DNA from: Ramlibacter agri | GTDB lineage: Bacteria > Pseudomonadota > Gammaproteobacteria > Burkholderiales > Burkholderiaceae_C | Direction: 5' to 3' | Assembly (NCBI RefSeq): GCF_012927085.1 | Contig: NZ_JABBFX010000003.1 | Location: forward strand, 1,134,150 to 1,198,149 | DNA length: 64,000 nt | Shown here: piece after piece, positions 17,034 through 26,469 of the stretch | Position numbering within the stretch: the stretch's first letter is position 1 | Layout of the letters: each line of letters starts with the position of its first letter | Program-made: the position numbers and the translations under genes | Notes under the pieces: model-generated | What the model saw: only the letters and a program-made list of their open reading frames with translations | What the model was told of the DNA's origin: nothing | Database searches by the model: none

Positions 17034-17627
17034 ATGGACACAGTGCAGGCGGAAATTGCCGCGACCGCCGCCCGGCTGGTGGTGGAAGAGGGCCTGGAAT
17101 ACGGCCCGGCCAAGAAGCGGGCGGTGAAGGAGCTGGGGCTGCCCACGCGGGCGGGCCTGCCGGACAACGACCAGGTCGAGGAAGCGGTGCGCGAGTACAT
17201 CGCCATCTTCCATGCCGACACCCAGCCCGTCGAACTGGCGGCCTTGCGGAAGCTGGCGCTCACGTGGATGGAGCGGCTGCAGGAGTTCCGGCCCTACCTG
17301 GGCGGGGCAGTCTGGCATGGCACGGCCACGCGGCTTTCGGACATCTACCTGCAGCTGTTCTGCGACGACCCCAAGTCTGCGGAGATCGCGCTGATCGACC
17401 ACGAGGTCGATTACACGCCGCGCACGGTCACCGGCTTCAACGGCGATTCGGTGGAGGCCCTGAGCATCAGCTCCGTGAGCCGCGAACTGGGCGAGTCCAT
17501 CGGCGTGCACCTGCTGGTGTACGACCACGACGATCTGCGGGGCGCCTTGCGGCGCGACAACCAGGGCCGCACGCCGCGCGGCGACATCAAGGCCGTGCGT
17601 GCGCTGGTGGAGGCAAGCCATGACTGA
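17034..17627 (+). CDS. Conserved hypothetical protein, faintly nucleotidyltransferase-like
   Basis: 197 aa soluble protein. The segment about residues 85-125, YLGGAVWHGTATRLSDIYLQ followed by LFCDDPKSAEIALID, recalls the Gly-Gly/Ser ... Asp pattern of pol-beta-type nucleotidyltransferases, but the D-x-D pair is not clean, so this is only a hint. The N-terminal third is helical with a KKRAVKEL patch. Its stop overlaps the following thioredoxin-like gene by 8 nt, indicating translational coupling. A CAGAAT box at 17021 precedes the ATG by 7 nt. Confidence 0.7.
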   Translation: MDTVQAEIAATAARLVVEEGLEYGPAKKRAVKELGLPTRAGLPDNDQVEEAVREYIAIFHADTQPVELAALRKLALTWMERLQEFRPYLGGAVWHGTATRLSDIYLQLFCDDPKSAEIALIDHEVDYTPRTVTGFNGDSVEALSISSVSRELGESIGVHLLVYDHDDLRGALRRDNQGRTPRGDIKAVRALVEASHD

Positions 17628-18171
17628 GACGACTGCCAACGAAATCGCCCATCCCTCGCGGCGCGGACTGGTCGCCGGGGTCGCCGCCGTCGCGGCCCTT
17701 GCCGGCGCCGGCATCGCGTGGTGGCGCCTGCGCGAAGGCGACGTCGACGAGGCCGCGGTGGCTCATTTGTGGACGCTGGACTTCCGCACGCCGCAAGGCG
17801 CGAGCCTGCCCATGGCCGGTTTGAAAGGCAAGCCGCTGCTGGTGAACTTCTGGGCCACCTGGTGTCCGCCGTGCGTGGAAGAAATGCCGATGCTGGACGC
17901 CTTCTACCGCGAACATGCGGCGAAAGGCTGGCAAGTGATCGGCCTGGCCGTGGACCAACCGAGTGCGGTGCGGACTTTCCTGCAGCGGACGCCGGTGACT
18001 TTCCCGATCGGGCTGGCCGGCCTGGAGGGCACCGAGCTGTCGAAGAACCTGGGCAACGCCGTCGGCGGGCTGCCGTTCAGCGTCGTTTTCGGCGCCGATG
18101 GGCGAGTGCGGCAGCGTAGAATGGGGCGGGTCAGCCCGGCGGACCTGCAAGCCTGGTCCGCCTCGGCCTGA
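17620..18171 (+). CDS. TlpA/ResA-like membrane-anchored thiol-disulfide oxidoreductase
   Basis: 183 aa. Residues about 14-37 form an N-terminal membrane anchor or uncleaved signal segment, followed by a thioredoxin fold with active site NFWATWCPPCVEEMP. The cis-Pro region reads GGLPFSVVFGADG. TlpA/ResA-type proteins act on the periplasmic face, often reducing cysteines during cytochrome c maturation or metal-centre assembly. The specific partner here is unknown. The ATG at 17620 lies inside the preceding gene's end; a start at 17599 is possible but would place charged and Trp residues before the anchor. Confidence 0.9.
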   Translation: MTETTANEIAHPSRRGLVAGVAAVAALAGAGIAWWRLREGDVDEAAVAHLWTLDFRTPQGASLPMAGLKGKPLLVNFWATWCPPCVEEMPMLDAFYREHAAKGWQVIGLAVDQPSAVRTFLQRTPVTFPIGLAGLEGTELSKNLGNAVGGLPFSVVFGADGRVRQRRMGRVSPADLQAWSASA

Positions 18172-18322
18172 GCTCCGCGCGGCGTTTGCCGCCGCTGGTT
18201 CCCGGTACCGCAGGACGGTGGCGCGTAAAACATTTAAACATCAAATCGCGCCAGAAGACCGAAGTAAGCGGATTTTGCTGTAAATTCGCGTCCTCTCATA
18301 AAACGAGGTGGAGAACCCTCCC

Positions 18323-18769
18323 ATGGACCTGCGCAAACTCAAGACGTTGATCGACCTCGTGTCCGAATCGAACGTCTCCGAACTCGAGATCACGGAAGCC
18401 GAAGGCAAGGTCCGGATCGTCAAGGGCGGTCCGGCGATGGTGCATGCCGTCGCCCAGCCCCAGGTGCTGCCTGCCGCCGTGGCCGCGCCCGCGCTGGCCG
18501 CCGCGCCCGCGCCGGCCGTGCCCGAAGCGCCCGCGGGCCATACCGTCAAGTCGCCCATGGTGGGAACCTTCTATCGTGCCTCCGCGCCCGGCGCCAAGTC
18601 CTTCGTCGAGGTCGGCGCCCAGGTCAAGGAAGGCGACACGATCTGCATCATCGAGGCGATGAAGATCCTCAACGAGATCGAAGCGGACAAGACTGGCACC
18701 GTCACCCAGATCCTGGTGGAGAACGGCCAGGCCGTCGAATACGGCCAGCCGCTGTTCATCATCGAATAA
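18323..18769 (+). CDS. accB: Biotin carboxyl carrier protein of acetyl-CoA carboxylase
   Basis: 148 aa. Residues 1-35 ([13 protein letters not shown]...) are the typical AccB N terminus, then an Ala/Pro linker at about 50-77 and the biotinyl domain with the EAMKILNEI motif whose Lys is biotinylated. It carries carboxybiotin between AccC and the AccAD transferase in fatty-acid synthesis. GAGGTGGAG at 18305-18313 serves as ribosome site, favouring the ATG at 18323 over a GTG at 18308. accC follows after 2 nt. Confidence 0.97.
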   Translation: MDLRKLKTLIDLVSESNVSELEITEAEGKVRIVKGGPAMVHAVAQPQVLPAAVAAPALAAAPAPAVPEAPAGHTVKSPMVGTFYRASAPGAKSFVEVGAQVKEGDTICIIEAMKILNEIEADKTGTVTQILVENGQAVEYGQPLFIIE

Positions 18770-18771
18770 AG

Positions 18772-20121
18772 ATGTTCAAGAAAATCCTCGTCGCCAATCG
18801 AGGCGAGATTGCGTTGCGCATCCAGCGCGCGTGCAGCGAGTTGGGCGTCAAGGCCGTCATGGTCTACTCCGAGGCTGACCGCGAAGCCAAGTACGTGAAG
18901 CTCGCGGAAGAGGCCGTCTGCATCGGCCCCGCGCCCTCGCCCCTCAGCTACCTGAACATGCCGGCCATCATCTCGGCGGCCGAAGTGACGGACGCCGAGG
19001 CCATCCACCCCGGCTACGGCTTCCTCTCGGAGAACGCCGATTTCGCCGAGCGGGTGGAAAAGAGCGGCTTCCAGTTCATCGGCCCGACGCCGGACAACAT
19101 CCGCATGATGGGCGACAAGGTCTCGGCCAAGCAGGCCATGATCAAGGCCGGCGTGCCCTGCGTGCCCGGTTCCGAAGGCGAACTGCCGGACAACCCCGCC
19201 GAGATCCGCCGCATCGCCAAGGCCGTCGGCTACCCCGTGATCATCAAGGCGGCGGGCGGCGGCGGTGGCCGCGGCATGCGCGTGGTGCACACCGAAGCGG
19301 CGCTGATCAACGCGGTGCAGATGACGAAGGCCGAGGCCCAGGCCGCCTTCGGCAATCCCGCCGTGTACATGGAGAAGTTCCTCCAGAACCCGCGCCACAT
19401 CGAGATCCAGGTGCTGGCCGACAAGTTCAAGAACGCGGTCTACCTGGGCGAGCGCGACTGCTCCATGCAGCGCCGCCACCAGAAGATCCTCGAGGAAGCG
19501 CCGGCCCCGGGCATCCCGCGCAAGCTGATCGAGAAGATCGGCGAGCGCTGCTCCGCCGCCTGCAAGAAGATCGGCTACCGCGGCGCGGGCACCTTCGAGT
19601 TCCTGTACGAGAACGGCGAGTTCTATTTCATCGAGATGAACACCCGCGTGCAGGTGGAGCACCCGGTGACCGAGCTCATCACCGGCATCGACATCGTCCG
19701 CACGCAGATCCAGGTGGCCGCCGGCGAGAAGCTGCCCTTCAAGCAGGGCGACATCGTGCTGCGCGGGCACGCCATCGAATGCCGCGTGAACGCCGAGGAC
19801 CCGTACAACTTCGTGCCTTCGCCGGGGCGCATCACGCTGTGGCACCAGCCCGGCGGCCCGGGCGTGCGCGTGGACTCGCACGTGTACAACAACTACTTCG
19901 TGCCGCCCAACTACGACTCGATGATCGGCAAGATCATCGTGCACGGCGACACCCGCGAGCAGGCGCTGGCACGCATGCGCACGGCGCTGTCCGAGACGGT
20001 GGTGGAAGGCATCAAGACCAACATCCCGCTGCACCGCGAACTGATGGTCAACGCGAAGTTCATGGCCGGTGGCACCAACATCCACTACCTGGAAGAGTGG
20101 TTGTCCCACCACAAACGCTGA
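18772..20121 (+). CDS. accC: Biotin carboxylase subunit of acetyl-CoA carboxylase
   Basis: 449 aa, full AccC length. ATP-grasp carboxylase: N terminus [20 protein letters not shown]-binding glycine loop [27 protein letters not shown], and the [16 protein letters not shown] catalytic region. It carboxylates biotin on AccB with ATP and bicarbonate. It is translationally linked to accB upstream and overlaps prmA downstream by one base (TGATG). Confidence 0.98.
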   Translation: MFKKILVANRGEIALRIQRACSELGVKAVMVYSEADREAKYVKLAEEAVCIGPAPSPLSYLNMPAIISAAEVTDAEAIHPGYGFLSENADFAERVEKSGFQFIGPTPDNIRMMGDKVSAKQAMIKAGVPCVPGSEGELPDNPAEIRRIAKAVGYPVIIKAAGGGGGRGMRVVHTEAALINAVQMTKAEAQAAFGNPAVYMEKFLQNPRHIEIQVLADKFKNAVYLGERDCSMQRRHQKILEEAPAPGIPRKLIEKIGERCSAACKKIGYRGAGTFEFLYENGEFYFIEMNTRVQVEHPVTELITGIDIVRTQIQVAAGEKLPFKQGDIVLRGHAIECRVNAEDPYNFVPSPGRITLWHQPGGPGVRVDSHVYNNYFVPPNYDSMIGKIIVHGDTREQALARMRTALSETVVEGIKTNIPLHRELMVNAKFMAGGTNIHYLEEWLSHHKR

Positions 20122-21002
20122 TGTTCGAACTGCGCCTGCTGGCCCCCGAGGAACGCGTCGAAGCCGTCAGCGAGGCGCTGGACGCCCTCGACGCGCTCTC
20201 CATCTCGGTGGAGGACGCCGACGCCCAGACCCCGGCCGAACAGGCGCTGTTCGGCGAGCCCGGCATGCCGCCGCCCAAGGAGGGCTGGCAGCGTTCGCTG
20301 GTGGTGGCCCTGTTTGCCGAGGAGAAGCTCGCACGCGAAGCAGCCACGCTGCTGGAGCCGCAGGACTTCTTCGCCGGCTGCAAGCTGCTGGGCATCCAGC
20401 CGGTGCCCGACCAGGACTGGGTGCGGCTGACGCAATCGCAGTTCGAGCCGGTGGAGATCACGCCCAGCTTCTGGATCGTGCCGACCTGGCACGAGCCGCC
20501 GGCCGCGGCGCAGGAAGTGATCCGCCTGGATCCGGGCCTGGCCTTCGGCACCGGCACGCATCCCACCACCCGCATGTGCCTGCGCTGGATCGCCAACCAT
20601 GCGCCGCGCGGCCAGCGCGTGCTGGACTACGGCTGCGGCTCGGGCATCCTCGCCATCGGCGCGGCCAAGTTCGGCGCGAGCGATATCGACGCGGTCGACA
20701 TCGACGAGGCGGCGGTGCGCTCCACCGAGGACAACGCCCGCGCCAACAGCGTGACGCTGAACGCGGGCCTGCCCGATCGCGCCGGCGGCAAGTACCAGAC
20801 CGTGCTGGCCAACATCCTGGCCACGCCCTTGAAGGTGCTGGCGCCGCTGCTTGCGGCGCATGTGGCCCCGGGCGGCTCGCTGGTGCTGGCCGGCATCCTG
20901 TCGCGCCAGGCCGACGAACTGAAGGCGGCCTACGCCCCCTATTGCCAGCTGCAGGTGAGCGACGAAGAGGACGGCTGGATCCTCATGACGGCCGCCCTGT
21001 AA
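20121..21002 (+). CDS. prmA: Ribosomal protein L11 methyltransferase
   Basis: 293 aa. An N-terminal L11-recognition domain (about 1-60) is followed by a class I SAM methyltransferase domain: DPGLAFGTGTHPTT, motif I LDYGCGSGILAIGA, and NILATPLKVLAP at the catalytic NPPY-equivalent position. It trimethylates lysines and the N terminus of L11. The accBC-prmA order is common in beta-proteobacteria. The ATG overlaps the accC stop by one base. Confidence 0.95.
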   Translation: MFELRLLAPEERVEAVSEALDALDALSISVEDADAQTPAEQALFGEPGMPPPKEGWQRSLVVALFAEEKLAREAATLLEPQDFFAGCKLLGIQPVPDQDWVRLTQSQFEPVEITPSFWIVPTWHEPPAAAQEVIRLDPGLAFGTGTHPTTRMCLRWIANHAPRGQRVLDYGCGSGILAIGAAKFGASDIDAVDIDEAAVRSTEDNARANSVTLNAGLPDRAGGKYQTVLANILATPLKVLAPLLAAHVAPGGSLVLAGILSRQADELKAAYAPYCQLQVSDEEDGWILMTAAL

Positions 21003-21012
21003 CCGGCCACCC

Positions 21013-21018
21013 TACAAT
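21013..21018 (+). promoter_or_regulatory. -10-like box directly before the zinc-ribbon gene
   Basis: TACAAT ends 9 nt before the ATG at 21028, in the 25-nt gap after prmA. It suggests a separate, almost leaderless transcript for the zinc-ribbon gene. Confidence 0.4.
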
Positions 21019-21027
21019 CCCGGGCTC

Positions 21028-22164
21028 ATGAGCCTGACCACCAGCTGTCCCGCCTGCGGCACGACTTTCCGCGTCGTGCCCGACCAGCTGAAGATTTCCG
21101 AAGGCTGGGTGCGCTGCGGCCATTGCTCCGAGGTGTTCGACGCCACGGCCAACCTCGCCGAGGAAGTGGTGGCGCCCGACGCGCCGGGCCCGGCTGCGCC
21201 CGCCCTGCCGCCGCAGCCGCCGGCCCTGGACGACGCCATTCGCGCGTGGGAGGCCACGGGCACGGCCGGCCTCAGCCAGCCCGCCAGCCTGTCCGGCCCG
21301 ACCCCCGGCTTTGCAAGCAGCCCGGTGCCGCTGGCGCCACCGCCCGCGGCGACCGTGCCGCCGCCGGCCCCGGTCACCGCCCCCGAGCCCGTCGCATCGG
21401 CTGCGGGCCCGCGTTCGCGGCCCATGCCGCTGGCGACGCTGGCCGGCTCGGCACGGCCCTCGCGCGACTTCCCCCTGGACAGCCAGGCGCCCGAACCCAC
21501 CGAGCTGGACGAGCCTTTCGTGTTCCGCCGCTCCGACCTGCTGGAAAGCGACGCCGGGCCCTCGGTCTATCCGCCCTCCGGCCCGCACATGGACAGCCGC
21601 CTGCCCTCGGAAGACGACGAGGAGGCCGAAGCCACGGCGCTGCGGGAGGTCTCCTTCGTGCGGCACGCGCGCCGCAAGGCCTTCTGGAAGCGCCCGCTGG
21701 TGCGCGTGTTCCTCACCCTGCTGCTGCTTGCGCTGGCCGCCCTGCTGGCGCTGCAATACGCCTGGCAGGAGCGCGACCGGCTCGCGCTGCTGCAGCCGCA
21801 GCTGCGGCCCGCGCTGGGCCTCATGTGCGAACGGCTGCACTGCACGCTGGGCCCGCCGCGGCAGATCGAATCGGTGGTGATCGACAGTTCCGGCTTCAAC
21901 CGGCTGCGCAACGACACCTACAAGCTCAGCTTCGCGCTGCGCAACACCGCCCGCACGGACGTGGCCATGCCTTCGCTGGAGCTCACGCTCACCGACGCGC
22001 AGGACCAGCCGCTGCTGCGCCGCGTGCTGGCGCCCGCGGACCTGGGCGCGCGCGACGCCGCCATCGCCGCCGGCTCCGACTGGAGCGGCGCGGTGGGCAT
22101 CGTGGTCAACACCAGCGGGGGCAGCCGGGTCGCCGGCTACCGCCTGCTGGCCTTCTATCCCTGA
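21028..22164 (+). CDS. Zinc-ribbon (MJ0042-type) / DUF3426 membrane protein
   Basis: 378 aa. Residues 8-36 hold a zinc ribbon (CPACGTTFRV ... VRCGHCSEVFDA). Residues about 50-200 are a Pro/Ala-rich low-complexity linker. One membrane segment lies at about 232-250, after a basic stretch HARRKAFWKRP. The C-terminal part (about 255-378), with two Cys near MCERLHC, matches the extracytoplasmic DUF3426 domain. The layout implies a cytoplasmic metal-binding head and a periplasmic domain. The family regularly follows prmA in Burkholderiales; its function is unknown. Confidence 0.85.
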   Translation: MSLTTSCPACGTTFRVVPDQLKISEGWVRCGHCSEVFDATANLAEEVVAPDAPGPAAPALPPQPPALDDAIRAWEATGTAGLSQPASLSGPTPGFASSPVPLAPPPAATVPPPAPVTAPEPVASAAGPRSRPMPLATLAGSARPSRDFPLDSQAPEPTELDEPFVFRRSDLLESDAGPSVYPPSGPHMDSRLPSEDDEEAEATALREVSFVRHARRKAFWKRPLVRVFLTLLLLALAALLALQYAWQERDRLALLQPQLRPALGLMCERLHCTLGPPRQIESVVIDSSGFNRLRNDTYKLSFALRNTARTDVAMPSLELTLTDAQDQPLLRRVLAPADLGARDAAIAAGSDWSGAVGIVVNTSGGSRVAGYRLLAFYP

Positions 22165-22187
22165 AACTTCCTCTTTCGAAAGACGCC

Positions 22188-23084
22188 ATGGCAGCAGTCA
22201 TCTGCGGATCCCTTGCCTTCGACACCATCATGACCTTCGAAGGCCGCTTCGCCGAGCAGATCCTGCCGGACCAGCTGCACATCCTCAACGTGTCCTTCCT
22301 GGTGCCCTCGCTGCGGCGCGACTTCGGCGGCTGCGCCGGCAACATCGCCTACAGCCTGAAGCTGCTGGGCGGCGAGCCGCTGCCCATGGGCGCGGTGGGC
22401 AACGACGGCACCGACTACCTGGTGCGCCTGCAGCAACTGGGGATCAGCACGGACTTCGTGCGCCAGGTGCAGGGCACCTACACCGCGCAGGCCATGATCA
22501 TGACCGACCGCGACAACAACCAGATCACGGCCTTCCACCCGGGCGCGATGATGAACGCGCACGAGGTGCAGGTCACGCCGCGCAGCGACATCAAGCTGGG
22601 CATGATCTCGCCGGACGGCCGCGAAGCCATGCTGCAGCACGCGGCGCAGTTCAAGGCGGCCGGCATCCCCTTCGTGTTCGACCCGGGCCAGGGCCTGCCG
22701 ATGTTCGACGGTCCCGAGCTGGCGCGCTTCATCGAGCAGTCGACCTGGGTCACCGTGAACGACTACGAAGGCAAGATGCTCAGCGAGCGCACCGGCTGGA
22801 GCAGCGCCGAGATCTCGAAGCGCACGCAGGGCCTGGTGGTCACGCTGGGCGGCGAGGGCTGCGAGGTGTGGATCAACGGCGAGAAGACCCACGTGCCGCC
22901 GGTGCAGGCCGCCGCGGTGGTGGACCCCACGGGCTGCGGCGACGCCTGGCGCGGCGCGCTGCTGTTCGGCCTGGAGCAGGGCTGGTCGCTGGCGAAGTGC
23001 GCGGCGCTGGGCAACCAGGTCGGCGCGATCAAGATCGCGAGCAGGGGGCCGCAGAACTATTCGCTTGAGGGGGTCCGGCGTTGA
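22188..23084 (+). CDS. PfkB-family carbohydrate/nucleoside kinase
   Basis: 298 aa ribokinase-fold kinase. PfkB signature 1 is in RRDFGGCAGNIAYSLKLLG and signature 2 in VVDPTGCGDAWRGALLFG, where the usual GAGD anion hole reads GCGD and the catalytic Asp is kept. The N-terminal SLAFDTIM with RFAEQILPDQLHILNVSF resembles adenosine-kinase-like members, so adenosine or a related nucleoside is a plausible substrate, but a sugar cannot be excluded. The stop codon lies inside a run of three GTTGAGC heptamers. Confidence 0.85.
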   Translation: MAAVICGSLAFDTIMTFEGRFAEQILPDQLHILNVSFLVPSLRRDFGGCAGNIAYSLKLLGGEPLPMGAVGNDGTDYLVRLQQLGISTDFVRQVQGTYTAQAMIMTDRDNNQITAFHPGAMMNAHEVQVTPRSDIKLGMISPDGREAMLQHAAQFKAAGIPFVFDPGQGLPMFDGPELARFIEQSTWVTVNDYEGKMLSERTGWSSAEISKRTQGLVVTLGGEGCEVWINGEKTHVPPVQAAAVVDPTGCGDAWRGALLFGLEQGWSLAKCAALGNQVGAIKIASRGPQNYSLEGVRR

Positions 23085-23127
23085 GCGTTGAGCGTTGAGC
23101 GTCCACGCCCAACGCCAAACGCTCAAC
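23080..23127. repeat. Three GTTGAGC heptamers with an inverted copy between convergent genes
   Basis: GTTGAGC occurs three times in tandem at 23080-23100 and includes the kinase TGA. A reverse-complement GCTCAAC lies at 23121-23127. The transcript can fold into a 13-of-15-bp hairpin and may end transcription from both sides. Confidence 0.6.
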
Positions 23128-23129
23128 CC

Positions 23130-23900
23130 TCACCGCCGTGCGTGCGTGACGCCGCCGTCCACGACGAGCGTCTCGCCCAGCACGTAGTCCCCGGCCCGCG
23201 ATGCCAGGAAGATCGCCGCGCCTGCCATGTCGTCGTCGTTGCCGATGCGCCCGGCGGGCACGTGCTTCGCGACCTCCTCGCCGTGGTCGCGCGCTTCCTT
23301 GTTCATCTCGGAGGCGAAGGGCCCGGGCGCGATCGCGCTCATCACGATGTGGTCCTGCGCCAGCCGCAGCGCCATGCGCCTGGTCAGGTGGATCAGGCCC
23401 GCCTTGCTGGCGCTGTACGAGTAGGTCTCCCACATGTTGACGGAGATGCCGTCGATCGAGGCGATGTTGATCACCTTGGCCGGCCGCTCCGGCCTTGCCG
23501 CGCGCTTCAGCGCTCCGTGCAGCGCCTGGGTCAGGAAGAAGGGCGTCTTCATGTTCAGGTCCACCACCTTGTCCCAGCCCTTTTCCGGGAAGCTGTCGAA
23601 GCTCTCGCCCCAGGCAGCGCCGGCGTTGTTGACGAGGATGTCGAGGTGCGGCTCGCGCTTCTCGATCTCCGCGGCCAGCGCCTGCACGCCTTCCATGCCG
23701 GACACGTCGGCGGGCAGCGAGATGCAGGTGCCCAGCGCGGACAGCTCGCGCGCCGTCGCGTCGCAGGCTTGCGCCTTGCGCGCCGAGATGTAGACGCGCG
23801 CGCCCTGGCGCAGGTAGCCTGCCGCGATCATGCGGCCGATGCCGCGCGAGCCGCCGGTTACCAGCGCCACCCGGCCTTGCAGCGAGAAGAGGTCGTTCAT
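23130..23900 (-). CDS. Short-chain dehydrogenase/reductase
   Basis: 256 aa classical SDR. The cofactor motif is TGGSRGIG, NNAGA follows at about residue 90, and the catalytic pair is in YSYSASKAG. The C terminus (GRIGNDDDMAGAAIFLASRAGDYVLGETLVVDGG) is characteristic of FabG-like and gluconate/3-oxoacyl reductases. The cofactor binding start favours NADP(H) but this is not certain. The ATG at 23900 (MNDLFSLQGRVALVTGG) is preferred over an upstream frame lacking SDR character. Substrate unknown. Confidence 0.9.
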   Translation of the reverse strand: MNDLFSLQGRVALVTGGSRGIGRMIAAGYLRQGARVYISARKAQACDATARELSALGTCISLPADVSGMEGVQALAAEIEKREPHLDILVNNAGAAWGESFDSFPEKGWDKVVDLNMKTPFFLTQALHGALKRAARPERPAKVINIASIDGISVNMWETYSYSASKAGLIHLTRRMALRLAQDHIVMSAIAPGPFASEMNKEARDHGEEVAKHVPAGRIGNDDDMAGAAIFLASRAGDYVLGETLVVDGGVTHARR

Positions 23901-24013
23901 GGTCTGCTCCTTGTGCCGCGCACGATAGCGCCGAGGGTTCGGGGAGCCAATCACCTGCATGACAGCATGGAAGCGCGCCGCTACCATCCGCCGCACGCAA
24001 GGAGGCGATCACG

Positions 24014-25450
24014 ATGTTGCGCCATGGCTTCGTTTCCCTCGCAGCGGCGGCCCTGCTGCTGGCCGGCTGCGCCGCGCGCTCGCCGAATGCGGGCGCGATC
24101 CTGCAGCAGGCCGACGCCACCATGGGCGGCGCGCAGTTGAGGACGCTGCGCTACGCCGGCAGCGGCACCGGCGCCACCTACGGCCAGGCCTACCTGCCGG
24201 GCGGCGACTGGCCGCGCATCACCATCCCTTCCTACACGCGCTGGGTCGACTACGGCAATGCGGCGCTGCGCGAGGATTCGGTGCGCACGCGCGCCGAGCC
24301 CACCGGCGGTGGCGCGCTGCCGCCGCTGGGGACGGGCGAGCAGCGCACCTCCGCCTGGCTGCGCGGCGAGCAGGCCTGGAACGTCGCCAACAACCAGCCG
24401 GCGCCGGCGCCGGTGGCGCTGGACGCGCGCATCCACGACCTCTGGACCACGCCGCACGGCGCGGTGAAGGCGGCGCTGCGCCGGCCCGCCACCTTGCGCG
24501 ACGAAGGCGGCGCGTCGGTCGTGGAGTTCGAGGAGCCGGGCCGCTTCAAGGCGAAGCTGTGGATCACGGACGGCCTGGTGCAGCGGATCGACTCGGTCGT
24601 GCCGAATCCGGTGACGGGCGACACGGCGGTGACCACGTTCTACAGCGGCTGGCGCGACTGGGCCGGCGTGCGCTTCCCCAGCCGCATCCAGCAGCGCCAG
24701 GGTGGTGGCGAGGTGCTGGACCTGGCCATCACCGAGGTGCAGGCCAATCCGCCGCTGGCGATCGAGGTGCCGCCGGGCATGAACTTCGCGGACCGGGTCG
24801 AGGTGCAGAAGGTCGCCGACGGCGTCTGGTTCCTGGGCGGCGGCTCGCACAACAGCGTGCTGGTGGAATTCGCCGACCACCTGCTGCTGGTCGAAAGCCC
24901 GCTGTACGACGGCCGCGCGCAGGCCGTGCTGGCGGCCGCGAAGCAGCTGGCGCCCGGCAAGGAGGTGCGCTACGTGCTGGATTCGCACCACCACTTCGAC
25001 CATGCAGGAGGGCTGCGCGCCGCGGCTGCTGCAGGCGCGACGCTGGTGGTCCACGAGCAGGCGCGGCCCTGGTTCGAGCGGGCGTTCGCGCAGGCGAACA
25101 CGGTGCATCCCGATGCGCTGGGGCAGTCGGGGCGGCGAGCGAACTTCACCGGCGTCGCCGGCCAGCGCACCTTCAGCGACGGCCAGCGCACCTTGCAGGT
25201 GTTCACGATCGAAGGCAGCCCGCATGCGCAGGCCTTCATGATGGCGTGGCTGCCGCGCGAACGCCTGCTGGTGGAAGCCGATGCCTGGACACCGGGCCCG
25301 CCGAACGCGCCGCCGCCGGCGCGGCCGAACGTGCTGAACGTGAACCTGGTGGAGAACATCGAGCGGCTGAAGCTGGATGTCGACCGCATCCTGCCGCTGC
25401 ACGGGCGGGTGGCGAGCTACGCGGAGTTGCGCGCAGCCGCCGGCCGCTGA
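24014..25450 (+). CDS. Metallo-beta-lactamase-fold hydrolase, predicted lipoprotein
   Basis: 478 aa. The N terminus is a lipoprotein signal with lipobox LLAGC (Cys19). Residues about 20-260 form a domain I do not recognise. Residues about 265-478 are an MBL fold with the metal motif HHHFDHAGG, a later EADAWTPG, and LPLHGR near the C terminus. It is probably an outer-membrane or periplasmic hydrolase. The N-terminal region, with a Trp-rich WITDGLVQRIDSV segment, may bind lipids. It ends 1 nt before the convergent livM stop. Confidence 0.85.
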   Translation: MLRHGFVSLAAAALLLAGCAARSPNAGAILQQADATMGGAQLRTLRYAGSGTGATYGQAYLPGGDWPRITIPSYTRWVDYGNAALREDSVRTRAEPTGGGALPPLGTGEQRTSAWLRGEQAWNVANNQPAPAPVALDARIHDLWTTPHGAVKAALRRPATLRDEGGASVVEFEEPGRFKAKLWITDGLVQRIDSVVPNPVTGDTAVTTFYSGWRDWAGVRFPSRIQQRQGGGEVLDLAITEVQANPPLAIEVPPGMNFADRVEVQKVADGVWFLGGGSHNSVLVEFADHLLLVESPLYDGRAQAVLAAAKQLAPGKEVRYVLDSHHHFDHAGGLRAAAAAGATLVVHEQARPWFERAFAQANTVHPDALGQSGRRANFTGVAGQRTFSDGQRTLQVFTIEGSPHAQAFMMAWLPRERLLVEADAWTPGPPNAPPPARPNVLNVNLVENIERLKLDVDRILPLHGRVASYAELRAAAGR

Positions 25451-25451
25451 A

Positions 25452-26468
25452 TCACTTCTTCGTGTTGCGGCGCTCGCGCCAGGCCAGCAGCTCGCCCACG
25501 ATGCCCTTGCGGAAGGCCAGCACGCAGACGACGAAGATCACGCCGATGATCACGGTGACCCACTCGCCGACCTTGTCGGCCAGCATGTCCTGCAGCGAGA
25601 TCACCACGCCGGCGCCCACGACCGGGCCGAAGAAGGTGCCGACGCCGCCCAGCAGGCTCATCAGGATCACTTCGCCGGACATCGACCAGTGCACGTCGGT
25701 CAGCGTCGCGAACTTCATCACCAGCGTTTTCAGCGAGCCGGCGAGGCCCGCGAGCGAGGCCGACAGCACGAAGGCGAGCAGCTTGTAGCGGTCCACCTCG
25801 TAGCCGAGCGAGATGGCGCGCGGCTCGTTCTCGCGGATCATCTTCAGCACCTGGCCGAAGGGCGAGGTGACCACCCGCAGGATGCCCAGGAAGCAGCCCA
25901 CGAAGATGGCGAGCACCAGGTAGTACATGACGCGGTCGTCGCCCAGCGGGAGCAGGCCGAACAGCTTGCCGCGCTCGACACCCTGCAGGCCGTCCTCGCC
26001 GCCGGTGAAGGGCGCCTGCAGGCAGAGGAAGAACACCATTTGCGACAGCGCCAGCGTGATCATCGCGAAGTAGATGCCCTGGCGGCGGATCGCCACCAGC
26101 CCGAACACCAGCCCGAGCACGGCGCCGGCGGCGGCGCCGGCCGCGAGGCCGAGTTCCGGCGTCCAGCCCTGCTGCTTGACCAGCCAGCCGGTGACGTAGG
26201 CCGAGAAGCCGAAGAAGGCGGCATGGCCGAAGGACAGCAGGCCGGTGAAACCGAGCAGCAGGTTGAAGGCGCAGGCGAACAGCGCGAAGCACAGCAGCTT
26301 CATCACGAACACCGGGTACAGGCCGATCGCCGGGGCCAGCAGGGCCAGCACCAGCAGCGCGAGGTAGGTGTAGCGCGCGGCCTTGCCGATGCCCGTGGAT
26401 GCCTGCGCGGGCGCCTGCGGCGCACCCAGTTCCAGGTCTCCGGCGACGGAGGTGGAGGGCGTGGACAT
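25452..26468 (-). CDS. livM: ABC transporter permease, LivM type
   Basis: 338 aa integral membrane protein with about nine hydrophobic segments after a short hydrophilic N terminus. The ABC-interaction EAA-like loop includes RVVTSPFGQVLKMIRENEPRAISLGYEVDRYKL, a LivM hallmark. It forms the membrane channel with LivH for a branched-chain-amino-acid-type substrate. It is the last gene of livG-livF-substrate-binding-livH-livM, 1 nt after livH. The ligand could be an amino acid, urea, or an aromatic or short-chain acid. Confidence 0.93.
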   Translation of the reverse strand: MSTPSTSVAGDLELGAPQAPAQASTGIGKAARYTYLALLVLALLAPAIGLYPVFVMKLLCFALFACAFNLLLGFTGLLSFGHAAFFGFSAYVTGWLVKQQGWTPELGLAAGAAAGAVLGLVFGLVAIRRQGIYFAMITLALSQMVFFLCLQAPFTGGEDGLQGVERGKLFGLLPLGDDRVMYYLVLAIFVGCFLGILRVVTSPFGQVLKMIRENEPRAISLGYEVDRYKLLAFVLSASLAGLAGSLKTLVMKFATLTDVHWSMSGEVILMSLLGGVGTFFGPVVGAGVVISLQDMLADKVGEWVTVIIGVIFVVCVLAFRKGIVGELLAWRERRNTKK

Positions 26469-26469
26469 G

